From positions 591,728-643,498 of the forward strand of contig NZ_JH594606.1 in the NCBI RefSeq assembly GCF_000243235.1: a stretch of 51,771 nt of DNA, written 5' to 3'. The position numbers were made by a program, and so were the translations under genes. The stretch comes from Gillisia limnaea DSM 15749. Lineage in GTDB: Bacteria > Bacteroidota > Bacteroidia > Flavobacteriales > Flavobacteriaceae. Under the pieces are notes generated by a model. That model was not told the origin of the DNA. It saw only the letters and a program-made list of their open reading frames with translations, and did not search any database. Within the stretch, counting starts at the first letter, position 1, and every line of letters begins with the position of its first letter. Shown in pieces: positions 1 to 8,411 of this stretch.

Positions 1-194
1 AATCCGTAAAGGATTTAGTGGATGAACAGGCAAAATTTCCCGACTGGAGCAAGCGCAATGATATTAAATCCGCTTTAAAAGTAGGTCTTATTCTATTGCT
101 TGATGAACACGGTTATCCCCCGGTGGAAAGGGATGAAGTCTATGATGAAATCTTTGACCAAGCGGAAAATTTTAAGAAAAATCGTCGTTCTTAA
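1..194 (+). CDS. hsdR: Type I restriction enzyme R subunit, C-terminal end (partial)
   Basis: Only the last 63 codons are in the window; the frame is open from base 3 to the TAA at 192-194. The translated tail reads FPDWSKRNDIKSALKVGLI and then a DEHGYPP segment. This matches the helical C-terminal region of HsdR, where a W-x-x-R-x-D-v-k-a motif precedes a k-Y-P-P motif. HsdR is the ATP-dependent translocase and nuclease subunit of a type I restriction-modification complex and binds the methylase subunits through this tail. The stop codon overlaps the stop codon of the convergent minus-strand lipoprotein gene by four bases. The rest of the gene, and any hsdM and hsdS, would lie to the left. 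The call rests on a short tail. Confidence 0.7.
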   Translation, partial: SVKDLVDEQAKFPDWSKRNDIKSALKVGLILLLDEHGYPPVERDEVYDEIFDQAENFKKNRRS

Positions 195-553
195 AAAGGT
201 CCTCTTTCTCTAGGTCCTTTACTAGTAACCATCCATTGACCATTATCTTTGACCAATTTAAAAACACCAGGCTTTCCATCATATGTAGTTTTATATTTTA
301 CCCAAGCAATTTCCTTATCAATGGCTTCGTCCAAAATTTCCACCTCAATTACTTTATCAGAATCTGGCATCATATTTTGAACAGTAATCAAACTGCTATA
401 TCCTTCTGCGGTTGTATGCTTTTTAAGAACTGGTTCATCTTTTGTAAAAAAACTTTTCGCAACAATTGTTGCGGTTTCAGCAGGCGAAAGATTCTTAGTT
501 TGTGAACAGGAAATAAATAAAAGTACTAGCGAGCAAATAACTAAATGTTTCAT
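191..553 (-). CDS. Small lipoprotein, DUF4878-like, last gene of the tra operon
   Basis: A 120-residue protein with a clear lipoprotein signal: a lysine, a hydrophobic stretch and the lipobox ending FISC at about residue 16. The mature part reads like a small NTF2-type alpha/beta domain. It has an early helix containing VAKSFFTKDEP, a middle strand VEVEILDEAI, then strands with WVKYKTTYDGK and a final KLVKDNGQWMVTS. That pattern is common in DUF4878-type lipoproteins. It lies 7 bases after traN on the same strand and is probably co-transcribed, so an envelope role linked to conjugation (for example entry exclusion or pilus assembly) is possible but unproven. Confidence 0.7.
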   Translation of the reverse strand: MKHLVICSLVLLFISCSQTKNLSPAETATIVAKSFFTKDEPVLKKHTTAEGYSSLITVQNMMPDSDKVIEVEILDEAIDKEIAWVKYKTTYDGKPGVFKLVKDNGQWMVTSKGPRERGPF

Positions 554-560
554 AACATTA

Positions 561-1418
561 TCAATTTGGATTATTAATATATCTATGTGATATTTTCAAT
601 TCAATATTACGTTCGCCATCTTTTTCGTTCAGTTCCAGAATTGCCCTACGATCATTGGACAATGAAAACTTGGGTAACACATAAACGAATCGTACCGTTT
701 CATTTTCTCCTATTTTAGAAGGCAGATTCTGTATGTAAATCGGTTCCTGATAAAGCCGTTGCAACGATTTTCTTGTTCCTTTTTGTCTTGTTTCAATAGA
801 GAGTTTTAAGAAATTCAAATCGTAATCCAAAGTAGAATTATTCTCAATCTGGACAACGAAGTAGAGCTCTTCTTTATCGAAAACTATATTTTCAACGCTC
901 AAAATAATACCTTCATTCCGCTTTTTGATCCGGCCATTACTCTGTTTTCTGTCAAGAAGATAAGTACAAAATTTTTCATAATAATACTTCGTGTAAGCGT
1001 TGCTTTTTTCAGAAGTTTCAGCCTGAATCGAATCCTTTCCTTTGGGTATTTCATTCCCAATGCTACTAGATATTGGAATGAAATAATTAAGCTTTGTAAG
1101 CTTCTCTTTATACCTTACAATATACGAAAAAATGGAACCATTTCTATTGACTATCAGAAGATTACTTTCTTCTCCAGGTTTTGCCTGTAGCAGTCCAAAA
1201 TACTGTTCTTTTTCACGATTGTAAGTAAACACAAAATTATCTGAGCCAGTTATTCCTTGCCGTATGGGTTCAGGAAAAAAAAGAGCAACATTTTTGGTAT
1301 CATTGGCGTAAATAGTATCCAGAATGTTAGATGTTTGCGCTGTAACTTGTGCTGAGCAAAGATGAGTTGCAAAACTACAAGTGGCTAAAAAAATTGAAGT
1401 TATTATATATCTTTTCAT
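561..1418 (-). CDS. traN: Conjugative transposon protein TraN
   Basis: A 285-residue exported protein with an N-terminal signal peptide (hydrophobic segment ending LCSAQ). It matches the TraN family (DUF4138) of CTnDOT-type conjugative elements: an early segment with LDTIYANDTKNVALFFPEPI, then a beta-rich body containing NREKEQYFGLLQAKPG. TraN is the VirB9-like outer-membrane-associated part of the type IV secretion channel and works with TraM and TraO. It is the penultimate gene of the minus-strand operon. The ATG at 1418 is preceded by a small hairpin and a 13-base motif shared with the traK-traM gap. No traO follows it. Confidence 0.9.
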   Translation of the reverse strand: MKRYIITSIFLATCSFATHLCSAQVTAQTSNILDTIYANDTKNVALFFPEPIRQGITGSDNFVFTYNREKEQYFGLLQAKPGEESNLLIVNRNGSIFSYIVRYKEKLTKLNYFIPISSSIGNEIPKGKDSIQAETSEKSNAYTKYYYEKFCTYLLDRKQSNGRIKKRNEGIILSVENIVFDKEELYFVVQIENNSTLDYDLNFLKLSIETRQKGTRKSLQRLYQEPIYIQNLPSKIGENETVRFVYVLPKFSLSNDRRAILELNEKDGERNIELKISHRYINNPN

Positions 1419-1451
1419 AAGAGTGAATTTTAAAGACCCATTATGGGTTCA
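1409..1451 (-). promoter_or_regulatory. Intergenic RNA hairpin element between traM and traN (copy A)
   Basis: On the minus-strand transcript the traM stop codon is followed at once by a 5-bp stem, ACCCA pairing with TGGGT around a three-base loop (1436-1448). An A/T spacer and the sequence CACTCTTATGAAA follow, in which ATG is the traN start. A near copy with a different stem sequence but the same layout lies between traK and traM (2463-2502). A role in RNA processing or translational control of traN is an inference. Confidence 0.45.
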
Positions 1452-2378
1452 TAATTTTGGTTTTAGAATAAGTTTGTAGTTGTTCAGCACGGTTATCTTA
1501 ACGTTCCGATTGTTACGTTTAAGTATCTTGGTAATTCCGCTTACTTGTGGAACACTAGGGATATTGATATCTCCAATAAGGTCATCCAATACTTCACTAG
1601 TTGCCTCAGCACGAAAGTTGTTTTCCACATAGATGCCTTCACTTCCATCTTGCAAATCGAATGCTTTGAGATTCGTGGGATGATGATTGATATTCTCAAT
1701 TTCAATTAAAGCACGATTAGGCTGAAAGCTGATAAATCCAAAAACTAGGGTATTCTTAGGCATCTTTCTGTTATTGATTGTTGCAGCTTTGGTAAGGCGC
1801 ATTCTTAATCTAGTATTCGCTTTTACAATCTGATCGCCATCGACCACCACATAAATAGTTTTGTCTGTATAACTGATTATTGAAATCTCGTTCGGCTTTG
1901 GCGAAGAAGCAAAAAACAATTGATGTTCTAGACCCAGTTCTTTGGCTTGAATTTTCTCTTCTCTCTTTATTTCAGCTGAATCCATTTGCTGTGCATCCTT
2001 TCGGGGAGCTCTCTTTCCTTGAATGTTTTGATACCGCTTTTCGGTATACTGAATCCTACCTGAATTATAAATACTATCCACGATACGTTCTTTTTCACGT
2101 TCGGGTAGATCTGGATCATAAAAGCCCATGGAATCAATCAACTTTTCATCATAGATACTAGGAGCGTTAGTTTCGCGAACTTCCTTCAAATCATTTATAG
2201 CATCCAGTTTAGAATCGTATTCTTTCTGGTTTTCTTCTAAATCGGGTACCAAGGTCTGCTCAAGGTTGTCGTTTTCACTTTCATCATCGCCCATTACCAT
2301 CAGGGAATAGGAAATTATAAATATTAAAATCACAGCAAGTATCGCTGCAAATACAATTTTGTTCTTTTCTATTTTCAT
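1449..2378 (-). CDS. traM: Conjugative transposon protein TraM
   Basis: A 309-residue protein with a single N-terminal membrane anchor (residues about 8-28), a charged, acidic linker rich in E/D/K, and a C-terminal globular domain beginning near EISIISYTDKTIYVVVDGDQIV. This is the layout of TraM in CTnDOT-type elements, the VirB10-like subunit that bridges inner and outer membranes. The C-terminal domain carries the pattern NTRLRMRLTKAATINNRKMP followed by KNTLVFGFISF, as expected for the VirB10-like beta-barrel. It sits between traK and traN. A traL gene, often found here, is not present. Confidence 0.9.
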   Translation of the reverse strand: MKIEKNKIVFAAILAVILIFIISYSLMVMGDDESENDNLEQTLVPDLEENQKEYDSKLDAINDLKEVRETNAPSIYDEKLIDSMGFYDPDLPEREKERIVDSIYNSGRIQYTEKRYQNIQGKRAPRKDAQQMDSAEIKREEKIQAKELGLEHQLFFASSPKPNEISIISYTDKTIYVVVDGDQIVKANTRLRMRLTKAATINNRKMPKNTLVFGFISFQPNRALIEIENINHHPTNLKAFDLQDGSEGIYVENNFRAEATSEVLDDLIGDINIPSVPQVSGITKILKRNNRNVKITVLNNYKLILKPKL

Positions 2379-2462
2379 CTGCTGCAGTTTATTTATTTAT
2401 CGTTTTTCATATGTAATTCGCCAATCAACATTCCGGTTAATATCCCAAATTTTTATGGCTCA

Positions 2463-2502
2463 TTTCATAAGAGTGGTTTTTTAAATGCCGATTATCGGCT
2501 CA
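2463..2502 (-). promoter_or_regulatory. Intergenic RNA hairpin element after traK (copy B)
   Basis: This repeats the layout of copy A. The traK stop TGA is followed at once by a stem of GCCGA with TCGGC around a three-base loop (2487-2499), then an A/T spacer and CACTCTTATGAAA (2463-2475 on the plus strand as TTTCATAAGAGTG). Here the ATG opens only ATG-AAA-TGA. The stem differs from copy A but still pairs, which suggests selection on the fold. The two-codon frame may mark where a lost gene such as traL once began. Confidence 0.45.
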
Positions 2503-3114
2503 ATTTTCATTGTTCAGTTTTTTTAAAGTGTTTTCGAAATAATCTGTAATCAACAAACCGTGCGGATTATTGGGAAAGTTTCGATCAACAATAATCAGAT
2601 TCCCCGTGGAAATCAATTCATAGGTGTCGATTATTGATCCTCTATTGATTTCAAAAATGCTTATTGTAGTAAAACTGTGAGAGCCTTCGTTTTCTTTGAT
2701 TTTTGAATCGACACTAAGTACTTTTTGAACCAAGGAATATTGCAATAATCGATTGTAAACACCATCAGCTTTTTTCTGCCGATACAGGTTGTCCACAGAA
2801 CTATTACCTAGCCAAAGTGCTTTTTTTAAATTACGTTCATAGTTACTAGCATCGATATTGTAGAAGTAGGTGTGAAACAGTTCTAAATGTGCCAAAGCTT
2901 CGACTTTGAAATTCTCTTTTTGGGTAACGAGCTTTAGTGGAATAATACTGCCGTCGGTGTTTATTGCAAAAGCGCTATTGAGAGCTTTTTTATTTGTGTC
3001 AAACGCCATCCATAAAGCGAAAGTGCTGGAAAACAAAGCAGCCACAACAACGGCTAGGACAATTATTCTATTCAACTTTAATACACTGTAAATATTTTTA
3101 TATGGTGTTTTCAT
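2500..3114 (-). CDS. traK: Conjugative transposon protein TraK
   Basis: A 204-residue inner-membrane protein with one N-terminal transmembrane helix (residues about 15-35) and a periplasmic alpha/beta domain. It matches TraK of CTnDOT-type elements, the VirB8-like assembly factor. The segment with FHTYFYNIDASNYERNLKKA followed by LWLGN is the family's most recognisable stretch, and the C-terminal LLITDYFENTLKKL is also as expected. It lies 11 bases after traJ on the same strand, in the usual order J-K-M-N. Confidence 0.9.
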   Translation of the reverse strand: MKTPYKNIYSVLKLNRIIVLAVVVAALFSSTFALWMAFDTNKKALNSAFAINTDGSIIPLKLVTQKENFKVEALAHLELFHTYFYNIDASNYERNLKKALWLGNSSVDNLYRQKKADGVYNRLLQYSLVQKVLSVDSKIKENEGSHSFTTISIFEINRGSIIDTYELISTGNLIIVDRNFPNNPHGLLITDYFENTLKKLNNEN

Positions 3115-3125
3115 TCCATTTTCTA

Positions 3126-3968
3126 TTAATTGGTGAATAATCTAAGCGTAAAGGAAGTCGCCCGCGAATAGAGCTTGAACTTCAGGAACACAATAAAGCC
3201 TATGGAGCCTAATTGAACGACCGGTGCAAAAAAACCTTGCCCAACGTCGGTACCGAACAGATTTGTCCAAAAATTGGTATTGATCTCTGTGTAGAGAGCG
3301 TTTACGAATACATTTACAAGAAAAAAGGCAGGTACCAGCATAAAAACTGCTGCATATAGCTTAAAGAAGTTATATGCCATAGAACGGAATTTTTCAAAAA
3401 CTGACAAGCTTATGACCAATGGGAAAAAAGCCTGCATTAATCCTAAAAGAAAAAAGCGCTCGGCAAGAAATAACGGATAGATAAACAGATCCAATATCCA
3501 TAGAAAAATTCCTGCTATAAAAGCAAATATCTTAAAGCCATAAAGCGGAGTTACTAAAGCTTCATAAAGGAGTGTCATTGCATTTTTTGCAGCATCCATT
3601 AAACTTACGTCTTCTTCGATTGGAAGTTCTTGCATTTGCAAGGGCAAGAGTGCAGGAGCGGTGCCGCGATATTGACTCTCTATAGAAACTAGAATACTAT
3701 CAAAGAATCCTAGAATTTGTGTCGAGAAAATTACGAGTAATACAATTGCGAAATTTTTGGCTAATTCTCCTGGACTCAATCCCCAGGAATAACCGTCTTT
3801 ATCTGCAATACCTTCATTGTATTTTTTTAGGATATTGACTAGGAAAAAAAGAACAGCAAGCGTTTTCATTCCAGCAATAGTATATTGCGAGAAACTGCTA
3901 TTCTGTATGGTCTGGAAAACGGTATCAATATATTCCAGTCCTATTCCTAAAATGATTGTTGCGGTCAT
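3126..3968 (-). CDS. traJ: Conjugative transposon protein TraJ (VirB6-like)
   Basis: A 280-residue polytopic membrane protein with at least five or six hydrophobic helices, for example around AVLFFLVNIL, FAIVLLVIFS, IFAFIAGIFLWILDLFIYPL and LYAAVFMLVPAFFLVNVFVN. Position and topology fit TraJ of CTnDOT-type elements, the VirB6-like inner-membrane channel component. The gene begins two bases after the stop of traI, and traK follows after 11 bases. It is somewhat short for the family, but both ends look natural. Confidence 0.88.
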   Translation of the reverse strand: MTATIILGIGLEYIDTVFQTIQNSSFSQYTIAGMKTLAVLFFLVNILKKYNEGIADKDGYSWGLSPGELAKNFAIVLLVIFSTQILGFFDSILVSIESQYRGTAPALLPLQMQELPIEEDVSLMDAAKNAMTLLYEALVTPLYGFKIFAFIAGIFLWILDLFIYPLFLAERFFLLGLMQAFFPLVISLSVFEKFRSMAYNFFKLYAAVFMLVPAFFLVNVFVNALYTEINTNFWTNLFGTDVGQGFFAPVVQLGSIGFIVFLKFKLYSRATSFTLRLFTN

Positions 3969-3970
3969 CT

Positions 3971-4612
3971 CTAATATTCGGTTTCGCGGTTATTGATTTT
4001 ATCCTGCATCTTTCTGAAGGAAATAATATCCTTATACCTTCTGGTTTTAGTTTTAATATTGGAAACCATTTCCTTCGATTCTAGTTCTTTTTCCTTTAGA
4101 ATTTCCGCACGTTCGGCATCGCTCATTTTAAGGTAATCGCTGGAGAGAATCTCATCGATAAAAGCCATTGTTTCTAGAGAGTTTTCTACGATAGCAGTAA
4201 ATGATTGTGAAACCCTTGCGACTTCATCAGGTTTGATGTATGGGCTGTTAAGGATATCTCTTAAATCATCCTGCATCACATCAATAAGACGTTGGTTATT
4301 TCGTCCAATTTCTCGGACAGCTTTTAATTGTCTAACAACATCATTAACCTTTTCAATGTTTTCTTTTTGTGTCTTTAAGAACTGGACGGTCTTAATAATG
4401 TTTGCGGTTTGCTTACCTGATTCTATCAGTTGCTTTACTAGGCTGATAAAGTTGGTATTGTCATAAGTGGGCATTCCTTGGGCCGTAGCACGGCCAGGCA
4501 TTAACAGCGTCATGGCTATTACCACTATTAATGTTTTAATTTTTGTCTTACTCACAGCTTTTCTATTTCTGAAGTATTCGCGCATTTTCTTTGAAAATTT
4601 CATAGTATTCAT
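3971..4612 (-). CDS. traI: Conjugative transposon protein TraI (DUF4141, VirB5-like)
   Basis: A 213-residue secreted or periplasmic protein. After a basic N-terminus it has a hydrophobic segment (TLIVVIAMTLLMPG) ending ATAQG, a signal peptide. The rest is helical and coiled-coil prone, with runs such as VRQLKAVREIGRNNQRLIDV and EILKEKELESKEM. This fits the DUF4141/TraI family of Bacteroidota conjugative elements, counterparts of VirB5/TrbJ. The ATG at 4603 could equally be the start. It lies two bases after the traG stop. Confidence 0.85.
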   Translation of the reverse strand: MNTMKFSKKMREYFRNRKAVSKTKIKTLIVVIAMTLLMPGRATAQGMPTYDNTNFISLVKQLIESGKQTANIIKTVQFLKTQKENIEKVNDVVRQLKAVREIGRNNQRLIDVMQDDLRDILNSPYIKPDEVARVSQSFTAIVENSLETMAFIDEILSSDYLKMSDAERAEILKEKELESKEMVSNIKTKTRRYKDIISFRKMQDKINNRETEY

Positions 4613-4614
4613 AT

Positions 4615-7014
4615 TTAAGAATTAATAAAGATTTTGATAGCTTCTTCCATTGAGCCAGTCTTATTATAAATCGCCATTATGGCTTCGTTTTCCTGTCCAT
4701 CGGTCAGGTAAGCTGCATATACTTCTTTCGGCACTTCGAGCCTAAAAATGTTGCTTTCCTTTCCAATCTTGATGAACATTTCGGTGTACTTCCGTGGTCC
4801 GGAAAAGTTGTTTTTAATTGACTTCAATTGGTTCAGGTCGTGGCTTGATAGGTTGAGTCGCTTGACCAATTCATCATATCCCTTTTCATTGTGGAGGCTG
4901 TAAACAACTTGCGTATTTTCCAGAATACTTGCTGAAGTTGAATTATTGGGAAGCTGATTGATGGATTGTAGAATAATCCCAATTGCTCCGTTTTGTTTAC
5001 GGATCGCTTGGTAATAGAATTCCACACTTTCCAATACATTTTCAAACTTTAATTGCTTGGCAAACTCATCAAATAGGATGATGCCTTTTTCGGCTCGGTT
5101 TTTCCATATCGTTCGTTGAATTGCTGACTTAATCAGCTTCAACATTACGGAAAGTATTTCCTTATTATCCTTTACTTCATCCAGTTCAAAAACAATTAAT
5201 CGTTTGTCCTCGATTTTGTAGGTCTGATCTTCGCTCACCTCAAACAAAAAGCTATAAAGACCATGGCCGACATATTCGGACATTACGTGTAAGAAACTCG
5301 TAACATTAAAGTAGTCAGGATGGATTTTAAGGGTGCTTAGAAGATCTTCCTGATTCTTTTCGATGAAGTCATAGAAACCCTCTAAAGAATGATTTTCTGA
5401 AGTACTATCGTAATAGTGACGCAGTATTTTTTTGATAGAAACAGATTGTGCTTTGGTCACTTTCAGTTCGGAGGCGAAAAGCTCAAATAAGAACACGGAC
5501 AGATCTTCCAATCGTTCCGGCGTCAAGTCATTTTGGTTGCTGATGTAAAATGGATTGATACCCAAATTTTTTCCACTCTCGTAGCGCAATACTGTGTATT
5601 GTTCAGGATAGAGTTTAGCAAATTTTGTGTAGGATCCTCCAAGATCTATAATAACCAGGCGAACACCACTTTCAAAATATTGACGTAAAATATTATTGGC
5701 TAAAAAGGATTTCCCCTCGCCTGTTGGCGCGAAAATAGCAAAGTTTCGAGCTTTGATACGTTTTTTACGCTCATCCCAGACATCTTTGAGAACTGGAATA
5801 TTATGCTCACGGTCATTGAAAATGATACCGGTAGCATCCGATTTGTAATTGGTGTTATTTATGAATAAACACAATGCGTGTTTCAAATCGGTAACATATA
5901 AATCGTTATTGGAAAAATTAGACGAAAAACAGCAGTAACTGTTCAGTATATAATTCTTCCGTTCTTCCCCTCTCGGATAATATGGGATGATATCTAGTTC
6001 CTTGAATTCAGTCTTTATCTTTGAGGTAATTTTATCCAACTCTTTAGCATCCTTTGACCAATAAATAATGTTGAAATGACCACGAATGATCCGTGCATTT
6101 TCATCGGCATTGATTTGATCAAGAATGTGCTGAATTTTTCCAAGCACAACTTTGTTTTGAGAACCAAAATTGGAACTTTTACTCAATTCCTCTATTTTCT
6201 TATCGAGTAACTTGCGCCACTTATGCTTGTCGTCTAGATAAAGAATCTGATTTACAATATGGTTCTCATTAAGCGTAAGCCCTAGACCATCAATAAACCC
6301 TTGATGAAACACAAAATCGTCAGAAGTGAATTTCTCATTGGTTTTGCTACTTTGTACACTTTCTCCAAAGCACAGTTCGCTATTGATGGCAAGGGCATCA
6401 AAATGGTTCTCGCCAATATTGACGCTTTTATTGTCCAGTAAAATATCGGTATCAAAGCCCTCATTAAATCCATTGAAATAGGTCTCTGTGAGACTGATAA
6501 TTTCTTTTTCATTTAATGGTCTGAGAGACACTTTCCGGCTATTGTTTATAAAAGAAACGGAATCGCTTATCGAGTTGGCGAAACTTTTAATGGTATCATC
6601 CAGTTCCTGTACAATTCCTTTGGAAACCTTTCTAAAGGGATTAACGTATTTTGCATTGTTGAGCGCTTTATTCTTGGTCAGGATAAAGAACAAATAACAT
6701 TTATGCTCCATATACTCGCGGCCTTTAAAATGGGCGTGTGTGGCTTTTTCTAAAAAGGTGGTGTTCGGAAGTATTTCTGAAGAATAACACTTCTTCAAAT
6801 AGATATCCTGCTTATGAACGACAATCCCAACGGGTAAGGATTTTAAAGCTTGAAACCAAGCACCGTGAATGTCTTCAAAATCCTTTTCGGAAAGGGAATA
6901 GATTTCTGGTAGGTTCCCTTCATAGCATAAAACTACATTGCCATTGTTGGCAAAGACGATATTGTCCTGAATATCTGCAATGGGTTGATAGGCTCTAAGG
7001 TTAATCTTGTTCAT
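4615..7014 (-). CDS. traG: Conjugation ATPase TraG (VirB4 family)
   Basis: A 799-residue VirB4-type ATPase that powers assembly and substrate transfer in the conjugative type IV secretion system. The P-loop FAPTGEGKS lies near residue 428 and the Walker B ILFDEF near residue 645. The N-terminal half is the CagE/TrbE-like domain, with a docking region before IYWSKDAKELDKITSKI. I set the start at the ATG at 7014 (MNKINLRAYQPIADI) rather than a TTG two codons upstream. It overlaps the end of traF by 14 bases, which implies translational coupling. Length and motifs look intact. Naming follows CTnDOT; this is not the TraG/VirD4 coupling protein of F-like systems. Confidence 0.95.
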   Translation of the reverse strand: MNKINLRAYQPIADIQDNIVFANNGNVVLCYEGNLPEIYSLSEKDFEDIHGAWFQALKSLPVGIVVHKQDIYLKKCYSSEILPNTTFLEKATHAHFKGREYMEHKCYLFFILTKNKALNNAKYVNPFRKVSKGIVQELDDTIKSFANSISDSVSFINNSRKVSLRPLNEKEIISLTETYFNGFNEGFDTDILLDNKSVNIGENHFDALAINSELCFGESVQSSKTNEKFTSDDFVFHQGFIDGLGLTLNENHIVNQILYLDDKHKWRKLLDKKIEELSKSSNFGSQNKVVLGKIQHILDQINADENARIIRGHFNIIYWSKDAKELDKITSKIKTEFKELDIIPYYPRGEERKNYILNSYCCFSSNFSNNDLYVTDLKHALCLFINNTNYKSDATGIIFNDREHNIPVLKDVWDERKKRIKARNFAIFAPTGEGKSFLANNILRQYFESGVRLVIIDLGGSYTKFAKLYPEQYTVLRYESGKNLGINPFYISNQNDLTPERLEDLSVFLFELFASELKVTKAQSVSIKKILRHYYDSTSENHSLEGFYDFIEKNQEDLLSTLKIHPDYFNVTSFLHVMSEYVGHGLYSFLFEVSEDQTYKIEDKRLIVFELDEVKDNKEILSVMLKLIKSAIQRTIWKNRAEKGIILFDEFAKQLKFENVLESVEFYYQAIRKQNGAIGIILQSINQLPNNSTSASILENTQVVYSLHNEKGYDELVKRLNLSSHDLNQLKSIKNNFSGPRKYTEMFIKIGKESNIFRLEVPKEVYAAYLTDGQENEAIMAIYNKTGSMEEAIKIFINS

Positions 7015-7285
7015 AACCAAAGCCTGATTTTCTTTTGTTGCTAATTATCCTTGGGAAAACCTTCGCCATCTGAAAGATTTGTGGGTTGTTATGTATTCGG
7101 GTCAAGACCGTGTATAGTGCAGCGTTTATTATAAATACCCCTATAATCATCCCGAAACTGAAAGAAAAAATAATGACTAATAGGGAAAATAGTATTGCCA
7201 CCATCATTAGAGCAAAAAGGGATATGGACAGACCAAAAATGACCGCCTGTTTTCTGATATTTTTATAGACTTCGTACGTTTTCAT
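7001..7285 (-). CDS. traF: Conjugative transposon protein TraF (DUF4133, VirB3-like)
   Basis: A 94-residue protein with two adjacent transmembrane helices (about residues 15-58) after a short YEVYKNIRKQA segment, and a basic C-terminus ending SNKRKSGFGYEQD. This is the DUF4133/TraF layout, the VirB3-like partner of the VirB4 ATPase. The stop overlaps the traG start, and traE ends two bases before its own ATG. The small size is normal for the family. Confidence 0.88.
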   Translation of the reverse strand: MKTYEVYKNIRKQAVIFGLSISLFALMMVAILFSLLVIIFSFSFGMIIGVFIINAALYTVLTRIHNNPQIFQMAKVFPRIISNKRKSGFGYEQD

Positions 7286-7287
7286 CG

Positions 7288-7575
7288 CTATACTACAATC
7301 GAGATTAGATATGTAAATATTCCTACTACAGCCCCGGTAATAAGAACGAAAACGAGAATTCGGGTAATCCCCTTCTTGATATCGGCGTTCTCCCCAAAGA
7401 AATGTCCGGCATTAAATAGGAAGCCTACAAGAAATATAATTGCCAAAACTATTGGAAAGATTTTTCGAATTGTGTTTGATACATCATCAACCGAATTCTC
7501 AATGCCACCAATTTGTGCAAAAAGCGAGGTGGATAACAGTGACAGAAATGTTGCCAAATAGAGTGATTTTTTCAT
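7288..7575 (-). CDS. traE: Conjugative transposon protein TraE (DUF4134, VirB2-like)
   Basis: A 95-residue protein with a signal peptide (ending SLFAQ) and two hydrophobic helices around IFPIVLAIIFLVGFLFNAGH and ILVFVLITGAVVGIFTYL. This is the VirB2/pilin-like layout of TraE (DUF4134). It is the first gene of the minus-strand tra operon seen here. In CTnDOT the genes traA-D precede it, but here the upstream side is occupied by a divergent amidase gene, so the operon promoter should lie in 7576-7763. Confidence 0.88.
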   Translation of the reverse strand: MKKSLYLATFLSLLSTSLFAQIGGIENSVDDVSNTIRKIFPIVLAIIFLVGFLFNAGHFFGENADIKKGITRILVFVLITGAVVGIFTYLISIVV

Positions 7576-7639
7576 AACGGAAAAGTTTATATTTTGATTC
7601 GTTTTCGTTATTAGAAATTTACATATATTTATTTATAAA

Positions 7640-7657
7640 TTACTGATAATCAGGTAA
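7640..7657. promoter_or_regulatory. Near-palindrome in the traE/amidase divergent intergenic region
   Basis: TTACTGATAATCAGGTAA is a near-perfect palindrome with one unpaired base, about 65 bases before the traE start and 107 before the amidase ATG. A related TAACCTGA sequence lies just before the amidase gene (about 7748-7755). Its place between two divergent genes fits an operator, but nothing identifies the binding protein. Confidence 0.25.
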
Positions 7658-7763
7658 TTGTGAATAAAATATTATTTGATTTAGTTTCAATTCCGTTGCT
7701 ATTATTTGATATCAAATTCTATGGAATCTCGAAGTAGAGTTGTTGATAACCTGAAAATTGAAA

Positions 7764-8411
7764 ATGAAAAAAGTGCTCAAAAACGTCAATTTTGCCTTTT
7801 TGCTTCTAAAAATGTGTATCATTTTTGGTCAGGGAACTGCAACTCAAAAAATAATAATCATTGATGCTGGACACGGTGGAAAAGATTCCGGTACGATAGG
7901 AATAAATGGCATTCAAGAAAAAGATATAGTACTGGACATTGCTTTGGAAATTTTGAAACTAAACGAAAAGTCAGAAATGCCACTTGATATCTATTTGACG
8001 AGATATAGTGATACGCTTATTTCGTTATCTGATAGAAGCAAGCTGGCCAAGGCTTTAAATGCGGAATTATTTATTTCCTTGCATTGTAATCATTCGGATA
8101 ATCCAAATGCAAGAGGGATTGAAGTTTATGTGGCCAATGGGAAATCTAAATATTCTGATGAAAGTACCTGGCTCGCTTTTAAATTGCAAGAAGCGCATAA
8201 TAAAGAATTAGGATTTGAAAGTAGGGGTGTGAAGTTTGAAAATTTTCAGGTGTTGCGGGAAACTGCTGATTATTGTTTATCTATGCTTTTGGAATTGGGG
8301 TTTTTGAGTAATAGAGATGAATCTTGCTATTTTTTAAAAACTGATAATATCAAAGTTATTGCATTAGCCATTTTAATGGGATTATATAAATATTTAAATA
8401 ATGGATTATGA
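7764..8411 (+). CDS. N-acetylmuramoyl-L-alanine amidase (Amidase_3)
   Basis: A 215-residue exported zinc amidase. A basic, hydrophobic N-terminus is followed by the Amidase_3 domain. The four zinc/catalytic residues are visible: H37 in DAGHGGKDSG, E52 in IQEKD, H107 in FISLHCNH and E177 in LLELGFLSN. It should cut the lactyl-peptide bond of peptidoglycan in the periplasm. Its position opposite the tra operon suggests local wall opening for the transfer channel, an inference. I chose the ATG at 7764 over a TTG two codons upstream. Confidence 0.93.
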   Translation: MKKVLKNVNFAFLLLKMCIIFGQGTATQKIIIIDAGHGGKDSGTIGINGIQEKDIVLDIALEILKLNEKSEMPLDIYLTRYSDTLISLSDRSKLAKALNAELFISLHCNHSDNPNARGIEVYVANGKSKYSDESTWLAFKLQEAHNKELGFESRGVKFENFQVLRETADYCLSMLLELGFLSNRDESCYFLKTDNIKVIALAILMGLYKYLNNGL

